Assembly: GCA_033182465.1 (NCBI GenBank)
Contig: CP137326.1
Span: forward strand, 1,054,001-1,118,000
DNA from: Sanghuangporus weigelae
Lineage: Eukaryota; Basidiomycota; Agaricomycetes; Hymenochaetales; Hymenochaetaceae
Reading direction: 5' to 3'
Length of the DNA: 64,000 bases
Each line of letters opens with the position of its first letter. Within the stretch, counting starts at the first letter, position 1. Positions 11,787-23,695 of this stretch are shown here, one piece after another. Both the position numbers and the translations under genes were made by a program. Under the pieces are notes generated by a model. That model saw nothing but the letters and a program-made list of their open reading frames with translations. It had not been told where the DNA came from and searched no databases.

Positions 11787-12690
11787 TTACGGCAGCGTGA
11801 AAGAAAGACAAGGAGAAAAGGGAGATCCGGGACACGCTCTGATCATCGACATTTTGGTTTGGTGGGCGTCATGGGCATTGTGACCAGACTTTCTCAATGC
11901 CGATGCCAGATTGGTCTTCAACAGGACTCCCAGAAAGTCTTGACCTATCATATCCGAGCCAGCCTCCTCGGCCATCTCATGAACGCGGGAAGCTAACTCC
12001 AGCAACCTTGAGTCTTAGTTCTCGACGACCCTGGGCTGCTCATCGAGAGTGCCCCTATCTTGCCGCCGGGACATCGAGAAGTTGTAGATCGCGAGCAAAT
12101 ACATCGCGTGGGATTCCGTCTTTCTCGAGACCATTGAATGGTAACCTGATCAAGTTGCGGCGGAAGTATGGATCGGAAAGTGAGGTATTCCATCGAATGT
12201 GTCCTTCTGGCTGCAAGACATCGCAGAATACATAATTGGCCTCTTCATTGCGTCATTCTGACTGGATCAGCATTGGAAGCCCGCAAAAAAGTAAAGGCAC
12301 CTATTCCGGTTCGATGCTAGGTTGTACTAAGACTCTTTCCAACTACACCCTTCGTTGGTTGCAATATCTGACCGACGTGGGATATGAAAGAGTTGGCGCA
12401 GACAAGTACATTCTTGGCGTGGAATGCTGTTTGCCACCAGCATGGTATTCGCTCGGAGAATGCGTTAATAGCATACCTCATTTCGGCAGCTTTTTCTTTG
12501 AGAAACTTTCCCTCGAGCACGTCTGAAGCGAAACCGGATGAGCTCTTGACTGTTTTCATTAGCTCAAGATCATGTCTTCCCGAGAGAAACAGAGTCACCT
12601 TTTTGCGGATTCGCAAAGAGAGGTTCCCAGACTCCACCAAGAAAAAAATGCACGATCTTTCAGATGGACCGTAAGTAGCTGGTCATTACG
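11787..12690 (-). CDS. Unresolved minus-strand gene, family not recognised
   Basis: Three protein-like blocks lie in order on the minus strand but I could not join them with certainty. Block 1 (about 12640-12380) reads RKKVTLFLSGRHDLELMK, KFLKEKAAEMRYAINAFSER and WWQTAFHAKNVLVCANSF. Block 2 (about 12240-12065) reads LSDPYFRRNLIRLPFNGLEK and IPRDVFARDLQLLDVPAA. Block 3 (about 12000-11787) reads LELASRVHEMAEEAGSD, MIGQDFLGVLLKTNLASAL and ends at a stop near 11787. Candidate GT and AG sites exist between the blocks. The amino-acid composition looks genuine and nothing comparable is read from the opposite strand. It may be intact with atypical splice sites, or damaged. No function is assigned. 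Confidence 0.4.
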
Positions 12691-12983
12691 GAGTTCTGTA
12701 CATTTCCGTGGTATAAGAAGAGCGGGCGAGTAAAAGCGTCATGGTGCAGACACAAGCATTGACGCGTCTGTCACGACGTTACTTCTCGTGTTTCTAACGT
12801 CGATCACGGTGCTTGATCTTCCGCATTTTTGAAAGGAGCGATCAGATCAAACACTACTGGCATACATAATCCAGGCAGAGCTTAAACATCGGATTCGGAA
12901 TTATGGCCGTAACTGGATTAACTGTACACAAGCACGAGTTCTGCCTATCGTGATTCAGGCACAAGAAATAATCGTAAATACTA

Positions 12984-14052
12984 TTATTTCGAAGGAGCAG
13001 GAGCTGCAGCTGGAGCAGGAACAGGTTGTTCTGCTCCCGGATGCTCAGACGCAGATCCACCCGTGGTAGGAGGAGTGGTCTTGTGAGTGTCAGCGATGCG
13101 ACGCGCCTCTTCATGAATATCCTTAAGCTGCTTCTCCGTGTTCATATAAAATTCTCGGACTTTCTGACCGAATGGAGAAGAAATCGCATTCGAATAATAC
13201 TGCTTGTATAAGCAACGTCAGCTCTGCATAAAGTAGTTCTCACAAAATAACTGTCGACGTACATCGTGCATACTCTTTAAGAAACCCTTCTGCTGATCGA
13301 TTTCTCGTGCACGCTCGGTGGCACTCGTTAAAGTTGCTTGCAATTTGCCTGAGACAGTCTGCTCAGGTCCAAGCGCCTTAGCTCCAACGGTGGTATCAAT
13401 TTGTTGGAAGTACGACAGAAAACGCTGAGAGATGCCCTTTTGCTCTATCAAAGTCAAGGATGAAATCTTCCATTATCCTGAGAGATGCTGAATTCTTACT
13501 GTCCAACTCGATTGCACGTTGCAGAATCTGATCCGACAACGTGTATCCCTTGGCTAGATACTCGGCCGCAACTGTTCGTCGAGAAATGAGTAACGTCTAA
13601 TAGACAAGTATTTCTCCAGAAAACTCACTGCCAGCTCTGGGCTTATCAGACTGAGTTAAAGGAGTGCCATCTGTCTGCGACTCTTCACGGTCCTCGTCCG
13701 GATGTACTTCATCAGATTTGACTGAAATCTTTGCGCCGTCCAGGGTGCCATCATTGAGCATTAAAGCTGTCGTCACAGCAGATGGCTTCTCAAAGTAGAC
13801 GGTCGAAACACCATCTGTGCCTTTATAATCGATGCTCTCTATTCTATCCATTATTTGTTTCAGTGAACGCTCGCGAGGAAGAGACTAACATTACACACTT
13901 TCCACAGAATCTTTTGTTTCAGATAAACACGGACGGATGTAAGCGTCGACTGGAGCATGCAGATGTGGCACGTACGTGAAGAAATCGTGCAATTTCCCTT
14001 CTGAGGTTTCGGGAGAAAGATTTGAAACTTTAACGTAGTACTTGGTAGACAT
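12984..14052 (-). CDS. vip1: vip1-type RRM protein
   Basis: RNA-recognition-motif protein of the fungal vip1 family. Six exons (14052-13976, 13910-13899, 13843-13629, 13571-13500, 13444-13263, 13202-12984) sum to 777 nt, 258 residues, close to the S. pombe vip1 length. The N-terminal RRM begins YYVKVSNLSPETSEGKLHDF, continues FCGKIESIDYKG (from the micro-exon) and VSTVYFEKPSAVTTALMLND. An acidic linker follows, then a helical region (YLAKGYTLSDQILQRAIELD; REFYMNTEKQLKDIHEEARR) and a Pro/Ala-rich tail ending PAPSK. The second exon is only 12 nt. The molecular role is not well defined; RNA binding is expected from the RRM. The start is fixed by the first Met directly before the RRM. Confidence 0.9.
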
Positions 14053-14367
14053 GATGGTGGTTCAGGCTCAAGAGGATTGATGCAGGCCAGTGACTGCGCA
14101 GACGCATATATGCTGTCCTTAGGAACTCCTGTCTGTTCTACCTACTGACGTCACGCACATTTCACGGTCCTTCCCGATTTCGTCATCACTCCTTTCGGCA
14201 AGACCCGCAAACGATTTGCTGTTATACATACAATAAAGCCAACCAAATAAAGGGCAGAGAAAGAATGTGGCTAGGATGATTAGGACAAGAAACAGGGGAA
14301 AATAGTGTGACTGTGCTTCTAGAGTGCCCTCCAAGATCTATTACCGAGTTCAAGAATGCGCTGTGTC

Positions 14368-17219
<2,852 letters not shown>

Positions 17220-17636
17220 AACGTCGGGTGGAAGTCTGGGACTGGGACTGAGATGACCGAATGAATGAATGAACGGAAGGAACAAAATTCAAATTTGATT
17301 ATGTAATACGCTTCACCCTCCTGACATAAGACATTTTACAGTCATCTTTGAAATTTAGAGCAACAACACTTTATCGCCATGATGTAAGTGTTGCTTTATG
17401 CTCGGAATACATTGAAATGCTTATCAGGCCGGAAAAGGAGATGAATGGGACCTACGAGCAAAGGAAACGCGGCTGTCATTCCCCCTCGTCAGCCTATCGG
17501 TGAAAAGACGTTACTCACCGGTTAGTATTCCTTTGGGAGAAGGGTTGACCAGTTGATCAAGCGTAAGCTTTGCTCATCTGCCATCCGCTATCAAACGCAA
17601 AGCCGTTGGCATCTGGAGGATTTAGATATCGCATGG
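17220..17636. other. Intergenic region upstream of the helicase
   Basis: Promoter side of the helicase gene. No coding features were recognised. It ends at the 8-bp target duplication of the hAT element. Confidence 0.5.
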
Positions 17637-17644
17637 GTGCCTTC
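17637..17644. repeat. 8-bp target-site duplication, left copy
   Basis: GTGCCTTC directly before the left terminal repeat; identical to 18304-18311 directly after the right terminal repeat. The perfect match suggests the insertion is not ancient. Confidence 0.92.
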
Positions 17645-18303
17645 TAGGGTTCCGACCGTATCGTATACGGATACGGCCGTATAATTTAGACTCTATACGG
17701 ATACGGCCGTATAGATACGACCGTATATTTGAGTACTCAGACCTTTATACGCATACGGGAGGCCCGTATACGGGCTTATATGGCGCATACGGCAGCATAC
17801 TTTTTTAGAAAAAATAATTAAAATAATTACACGGTCGCTCTAAGTGTTTAAGTATCATAAGGTCCCTAATTGTTCCTGCCTTCAATCTAGCATGTCGGAG
17901 AGCAATTGTGTCGCGTCCGCTTGAGAAAATACGCTCAACAGCAACGAGCCTGAACAATCTTAGTAAGCAATTAGTATAGTACGAAGGACAAAGCTTACTA
18001 GGAATACAATGAATGTCTCTGGTAAGACGAGATAAAATGGGAAATCGAGCACGGCCGCACGGAACTTGTCAATGTGTGTGACACGAAGAAAAAAAACTCA
18101 CCGGAACACCTCTACTCAGTGCCGACTAGTACTGTGCCGTATATGGCGCATATGCCGTATACGGAATTTCTTTCCCAACTCTATACGGGATACGGCCGTA
18201 TATATACGGGCCGTATATTTTCTTCTTTTTCTCTTATACGATACGGCCGTATTGCGTATACGGAAAGCCGTATACGCATTATACGCATACGGTCGGAACA
18301 CTA
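17645..18303. mobile_element. hAT-superfamily DNA transposon, deletion derivative
   Basis: A 659-bp element with 17-bp terminal inverted repeats. The left end is TAGGGTTCCGACCGTAT (17645-17661) and the reverse complement of the right end (18287-18303) is TAGTGTTCCGACCGTAT, one mismatch. It is flanked by an exact 8-bp target duplication GTGCCTTC at 17637-17644 and 18304-18311. A TAGNG start and an 8-bp duplication are diagnostic of hAT elements. Both subterminal regions are packed with ATACGG/CCGTAT words, often as the palindrome ATACGGCCGTAT, the kind of repeated transposase-binding site known in hAT elements. The centre keeps only the last part of a transposase gene on the minus strand, so it cannot mobilise itself and would depend on a full-length relative elsewhere. 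Confidence 0.93.
17805..18047 (-). pseudogene. hAT transposase C-terminal (dimerisation domain) relic
   Basis: Minus-strand remnant of a transposase inside the 659-bp element. The upstream piece (18047-18001) reads RFPILSRLTRDIHCIP. After a GT-AG interval (about 18000-17950) the next piece reads VERIFSSGRDTIALRHARLK followed by AGTIRDLMILKHLERPC and a stop at 17805. This is the conserved hAT family C-terminal dimerisation segment, where the consensus has ER.FSSGRD and a trailing LKHW-like motif. The catalytic RNase-H-like core and the zinc-finger N-terminus are missing. The two pieces do not rejoin in frame by my reading, so no functional product is expected. Confidence 0.85.
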
Positions 18304-18311
18304 GTGCCTTC
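18304..18311. repeat. 8-bp target-site duplication, right copy
   Basis: GTGCCTTC, identical to the left copy at 17637-17644. Confidence 0.92.
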
Positions 18312-18436
18312 CCTTTGATGCTATTGAAAAGAAACCTTAGACTACATCATCAACATTGAGCCCGGTTGCGATTTCTTTAATTCGTTCTTTCATGACATCA
18401 AAACGACCAGTGCATTCACACGATGACAGAACGTTC

Positions 18437-19745
18437 TCAGTACGGGGACGGGTGTTTCAACATTGTCTACAACGAACATAAGAAAGTCAAGAATGGAGTA
18501 ATACTAATACGGGATGAAACTTATCCCTCCGTCGAGCGGGACAGTCTCACCATTGGCATACCAGTTCGCAACGAGGAAAAGAGCAAGAGTACCTATATCA
18601 CGATTAGACCCTCCAAGGATAAGAACACCTGCTCCGGGAGCTTGTCGAGTTTGGTATTTCAAGTACGGGAAGCTTCTCAGGCGGGATTCTGGCCGTTCAT
18701 TCGGGTCGATATGCGACATTCCAAGTGTATCCATGGTTCCTGGAGCAGTCATATTAGTGATAAACCACCCGGGTGCGATCCCATTTACACGGATATCAAG
18801 CGGAAGCAGATCACGCGCAAGATAACTGGTGAAGTGTCCGATGGCGCTTTTACTCATTGCATACGACACACTCAATCCGGCGGTCGAAATAGCCTTTGTC
18901 CAGCCATTCACGCTGCTCGTCATGATAATTTGCGGAGCAAACTTTGAACCGCCACGACGCTTCTTCCATGCTTCGAGGAGTGGAAGGAAAGCATCAGAGA
19001 GTCAGTATGCAGCAAAATCATAGAGCTATCGAATGCTTCGGGAGTAACAGCCCAGTAGCGTTCGAAATGAACCACCGCCATAGTCGATTTGGAAGCTGGT
19101 TCAAGAGACGTATTGAGCGTAGGATCTGCTGATGGAAAATCCAAGCCTCCTTCAAGTACTCTAGACATCATTGAGACCGACGCGATGAATGAATCTGAAA
19201 TTACGTACCCTGCATTGCTGAAAAGAACGGTCACATGAGACTCGAGGCAGCCTATTTCACCCGCAAGACGCTTCACTTCTTCCTGCAAACAGATGGGTGA
19301 GTTCGTGCGCAGGACGTTTGAAGAAGCGAGATATGTACATACTTTGAGCCTGATGTCACCTTGAAGTCCGACCAAATTACCTCTCCCGCTTTGGCCCTGC
19401 GCAGCATCATTGTGGATCTTAGCCATCCTAATAAATTGGTAACAAGTAAGTCATTGACACTCTCAGTCGCGGACTGTAATCACAGTTACTTACGTATCCA
19501 ATTGAGCCTGGTCTAGATCTATCATACACACGGTAGCTTCATTAGCCATCAACGTCGTGCTTGTCATCAAACCGATTTCCTTCATAGTTCAAGAAACATG
19601 CCTGTTAAGTATATCGATCTTCCGCCGCACGTATGAATGCATACTTACTGTCCACCACCAGTAACAACAGCAACAACGCCATGTAAGTAAAAAATGTTGC
19701 TCTGCTCGCCGTCAGTTCTTCGAGCACAGAGACTGCACTAGCCAT
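18437..19745 (-). pseudogene. Short-chain dehydrogenase/reductase pseudogene (tandem copy of 20409-21715)
   Basis: Clearly homologous along its whole length to the intact SDR next door, but damaged. The reading frame is lost before the cofactor motif (TASRATFFTY, then GVVAVVTGGG in another frame). Further on, the segment equivalent to AYWLSAAFLPLLEAWKK reads AY-stop-LSDAFLPLLEAWKK, a TGG to TGA change combined with a small frame disturbance. The final intron donor is AT where the sister gene has GT (ggg-ataagt against ggc-gtaagc). The terminal exon (MLKHPSPY) is still recognisable. Late regions remain well conserved (NGWTKAISTAG, YAMSKSAIGHF, RVNGIAPGWFIT), which indicates fairly recent inactivation. 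The copy also keeps its promoter-side sequence, including a TGACGTCA site. Confidence 0.88.
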
Positions 19746-19831
19746 GATGCGTGAGTATACTTGAAGACAAATCGCATTCTAGACGAGGCTGTTTGAAACT
19801 TGATCGCTTTTATACGCTGAAGAAGTCAAGT

Positions 19832-19839
19832 TGACGTCA
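19832..19839. promoter_or_regulatory. TGACGTCA (CRE/bZIP-type) site upstream of SDR pseudogene
   Basis: Palindromic TGACGTCA about 90 nt upstream of the start. The same octamer sits at the same relative place upstream of the intact copy (21819-21826), embedded in recognisably duplicated promoter sequence (GATCCCGATC and GGCCGGCACGA follow in both). Such sites bind ATF/CREB-type bZIP proteins in fungi. Binding here is inference. Confidence 0.5.
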
Positions 19840-20408
19840 AAAGATTTATGATCCCGATCATTACGCACACGCAGAAGACAGGATTGTAGGCCGGCACAGA
19901 GAAAGAAGAACCTTGAGACATAACGATCATGCTTGGCGTCCTTGGTATTTTTAGTAAGACGTTCAGCCGTTGCACGGACTTGTTACGGATAAGGTGATTT
20001 GAAGTCGTTCGCGTACATGCTGGGCGTAGACGCGTGTACCACCGTGCCACTCCCAGCCTATCTTCCATGTTCTCGTCCCGCGACGACGAATCATCGCGTA
20101 AGAGCACCAGCTCAGGTGTAAAGACAATATTGTGCGCAAGGCCTGAGCCAATAGGCTCCCGAAGATTCCGATACCACAGAGTAACAACCACCTTCCACGC
20201 GTCGATGGCCGATTCTCAAGATGTCACAATGTGATGCTGAGATACGTTTCGGAGCATTACTACTCTTATCAGGCTATTGTGAAAAAAGTTGAGTCTGTAT
20301 TTTCAGTTATGGTTTTTACTCCTTCGTGACGTTGAAACATTGAATACATTTCATCCTTCACTCGATCACCGGGCTTTACCTATTCCACTTATTCACAATA
20401 TCATAACA

Positions 20409-21715
20409 TCAGTACGAGGACGGGTGTTTCAATAGAGTCTGCAGCAATGATTAGAAGGCAGGTTACCAAACATGAAAAAGCTGGTGCTTACGCCTCCGTC
20501 GATCAAGACAGTTTCTCCATTTACATACCAGTTCGCAACGAGGAAAAGAGCGAGCGTACCCATATCGCGATTGGTACCGCCGAGGATAGGAAGACCCGTT
20601 CCAGGAGCCTGACGAGTTGGTAGATCGAATTTAGGAAGCTTTTCCGGAGGTATTTGCGCCGTCTCATTCGGGTCAATATGCGATATCCCAAGTGCGTCTA
20701 TGGTTCCGGGAGCAGTCATGTCGGTGATGAACCATCCCGGTGCTATCCCATTTACACGAATGCCCAGCGGCAACAATTCGTGAGCAAGAGAGCTTGTGAA
20801 ATGGCCAATCGCGCTTTTGCTCATCGTATACGGAAAACTCATGCCAGCAGTCACGAAGTCCTTTGTCCATCCATTCATGCTACTCGTCATAATAATCTGC
20901 GGAGCAAATTTTGATCCACCTGGACTCTTCTTCCACGCCTCAAGAAGAGGAAGAAATGCTGCAGAGAGCCAATACGCCGAGAAAGCATTAGTGCGCAGGG
21001 TGTTGTCGAACGCTTCCGGGGTAACAGCCCAAAAACGTTCAAAATAAGCAGTCGCTGAGGTCGGCTTAGAGGCAGGGTCAGGAGAAGAGTTCGGTGCAGG
21101 TTCTGCAGGACGCGGAGACAGACCACCTTCGAAGATACTAGAGAGAAGAAGCCTCAAATCCCAGAGAATATATCTAGAGTATAAGGAGACATACCCAGCA
21201 TTGTTGAAAAGTACAGTTATGTGAGATTCCCGTCTACCAATTTCATCCGCCAGGCGCTTCGCCTCTTCCTGTGCGAAAACGTGGGAACTCAGATCAAACC
21301 GTCAGGCAGAAATCTAAGAGAAGTTACCTTGAGCCTGATATCACCTTGAAGCCCAACTAGTTTCCCCCTTCCGCTGTGCCCTTGTGCGGCATCATTGTAC
21401 ACACTGGCTATTCTATTCGGTGAAGAGGAAGTTAGATCAACGTGCTTGACCGACTATTGGTATACCAAAAGTACTTACTTGTCCAATTGCGCTTGATTGG
21501 GACCAATGATGTACACAGTAGCTCCATTTGCCATCAACGTTGAGCTTATCATCAAGCCGATTCCCTAGATCAAGAAACACCCGTTCGCCTCTTGAGTTCA
21601 TGATGAATGCAACCATACTCACAGTTCCACCGCCTGTAACAACAGCCACGACACCACGCAGGTCAAAGATAGTGCTGGCCGTAAGTCTTTCGAGGACAGA
21701 GTTTGCGGTTGCCAT
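20409..21715 (-). CDS. Short-chain dehydrogenase/reductase (SDR), intact copy
   Basis: NAD(P)-dependent oxidoreductase with Rossmann fold. Six exons (21715-21623, 21564-21479, 21412-21328, 21268-21195, 21137-20492, 20438-20409) sum to 1014 nt, 337 residues. Motifs: VVAVVTGGGTGIGLMIS (TGxxxGxG cofactor loop), LQGDIR (adenine-ring Asp), VLFNNAG (NNAG), IIMTSSMNG (catalytic Ser), FPYTMSKSAIGHF (YxxxK) and VNGIAPGWFITDMT (PG motif). The C-terminal LFLVANWYVNGETVLIDGG is typical of classical SDRs. The last exon adds only TLLKHPSSY. The substrate is not readable. A TGACGTCA site lies about 105 nt upstream of the start. The gene is divergent from the SUMO ligase gene, with about 340 bp between starts. 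Confidence 0.93.
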
Positions 21716-21818
21716 ACTGAGTCGTGGCAGAGATAAAGATGAAGATGAAGACTCTGTGGTCTCACACTCTTTCAAATAATATATATTGTCTGCTATTAGT
21801 TAGACCAAAGAAGTCATT

Positions 21819-21826
21819 TGACGTCA
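21819..21826. promoter_or_regulatory. TGACGTCA (CRE/bZIP-type) site upstream of intact SDR
   Basis: Octamer palindrome conserved between the two SDR copies although the sequence around it has diverged. It lies in the shared promoter between the SDR and the divergent SUMO ligase gene. Confidence 0.5.
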
Positions 21827-22054
21827 GAGAATTCAGATCCCGATCAATCCGTCTAATAGAGAAGCAGACTGTCGGCCGGCACGAGTCTAAGAACGAGCTT
21901 GGGAAGACATTTACAATGATGCCGTAGATAAGATAGACTGCGATTGACGAAATTGGTCGCGTATGCGCCGGCCCTAAACTACGTGCCCAGTCCGCGTCAC
22001 GCACAGTCAACTCTTTCTTACCTTTCATCCTGTCCACAAACTGCAACAGCGAGA

Positions 22055-23513
22055 ATGCCTGCCATATCGCGAGGTAGCAGCGCCCGCTCACGGCGTCGCC
22101 AGACATCGGTAGATAATATTGAAAATGGCGATCCAAGTCAGCGGTCGCGCACTGAGGATGTCGAAGACGCAGAGCTCGACGAACAACAATCGGTTCGCGT
22201 GTCAACAGAGAATGCAAAAGCGTCCAAGAAAAAGAAAGCGAAATCGAAAAGGAAGCGTACGGACGAGACCGATGCCGGCGAACCTGAGCAAGATAACTCG
22301 AAGGAGGCATTTGCCTTAGCCATCGACATCCAGAATTTCCAAGATAAACCTCTCTCAAAGACAGACGTTCGGAAAATATCAGCCTTAGCGGAAGACTGGG
22401 AACAAATCAAGCGAAATTTGCGAACTGCCACTTTTCCCCAGGCCGAGCAGGTCGCAGTTGCTATGGCCGAAGCTGGGGAGAGCAAGGATGGAGAAGAGGT
22501 GAGCTGCATTTCTTTCCAGATCAGTTATGTATACTAGGAGTTAACCTCGCAATCGGGAGGCTCTCCAAGATCTTAAGGAAACCGATCTCCTCATGCGCGA
22601 GCTTCTCGACGTTCAAGCCGAGCTTTCAGCTCACGCAGATACTCTCACCGGCATAGCCAACGACGTCATTCGCGGAGAGGAGATCGTACGTTATTTTCTC
22701 TCTTGTATGAATCCATTTGATTGAATACTACGATTCATATCATCACTACAACGCTAGGACAATGTATTGAAACGATATACGATTGGTGTCGATGACCGGT
22801 TAGAGTCATGGCAGATCAAGACCACAAGGCAGAAGTATGGCAAAGACGAGGACTACAAGAAGTTCAAATCCAGCATCTACGTATGTGGCCTTTCGTGTTC
22901 CCTGATCCGCAACTGACTGTTCCATATAGGAAGTTCAGCACCCGGACCAAGGAATGCCTCCTTTAACAAGTCTAATCCCAGCTGGTGCGCTCACCAGAGC
23001 TCTAACTCGGATAATCCATTAATCTGACGTCCCATGCAGAAGAAGGCGATGACTCCGACGACGAGGAAATCGCCGTTGGTGGAGTCTCGCAAGTTTACAC
23101 TTGTCCACTCACGCTCACGATCTTGGTGAAACCCGTCACATCGTGAGTCAAGTCTAGCCGCTTCTTTGTTCCATAATCTTAACGATTGCTGCTTTTCAGG
23201 GAAATTTGCAAGCACACTTTCTCTCAGGCATCCATAGAAGAATACCTGAATCACAATCGATCGCTGAGGAAGAAATGCCCAGCTGCTGGGTGCAGCAAAC
23301 TGGTTTGCTTGTCTGATTTCAGGGTGAGTCTCCGTTGTAGTTAAATTCGTCTCTTTCCGCGCGATGCTCATGCTAATGGTTGCGTTTCATATGTACTATC
23401 ATCAGCCCAATCCGGAGCTTGAGCGAAAAGTCCAGGCACACGTACGTAGGGAGCAACGACGTCAAGCAGAGGCGGACAGTGAGGACGAGACAGTCGAAGA
23501 AATTATCGACTAA
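22055..23513 (+). CDS. NSE2: E3 SUMO-protein ligase NSE2/MMS21
   Basis: Subunit of the SMC5/6 complex that attaches SUMO during DNA repair; nuclear. Seven exons (22055-22498, 22560-22685, 22758-22880, 22930-22984, 23040-23142, 23200-23323, 23406-23513) sum to 1083 nt, 360 residues. The N-terminus is basic and disordered (KKKKAKSKRKRTDET). A helical region that should bind the SMC5 arm follows. The C-terminal SP-RING reads YTCPLTLTILVKPVTS, EICKHTFSQASIEEYL, KKCPAAGCSKLVCLSDFR and PNPELERKV; the Cys/His positions that hold zinc are present. The tail is acidic (DSEDETVEEIID). The long, low-complexity N-terminus makes it longer than yeast Mms21. The start is at the Met directly before the Ser/Arg stretch. 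Confidence 0.93.
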
Positions 23514-23695
23514 GCGTTTAGCGATGTGCCACTTGTTCTATTGCCGTAGTTATTATTATGTGTTCGTGAATAATCCGAACTTTATTAATGTGTACAGTAT
23601 TGATACATGCGTGCGCAACGCCCAAGCGGCAATAATACGTTAGAGGTACAAATCAAATATGACATCAGACGTCTTGCTGAACCTGAGTTCTACCA

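Noticed and set aside
14119-14334. 71-codon minus-strand frame with a hydrophobic segment just after the helicase stop
   Set aside because: It lies 34 nt downstream of the helicase stop, has no splice partners or family signature, and is most simply the helicase 3' untranslated region.
18066-18359. Tyr/Arg-rich open frames across the right end of the hAT element
   Set aside because: They arise from translating the repeated ATACGG words and are not real coding sequence.
19826-20191. 121-codon minus-strand frame between the two SDR copies
   Set aside because: It overlaps the duplicated promoter-side sequence of the SDR pseudogene and has no recognisable domain or splice structure.
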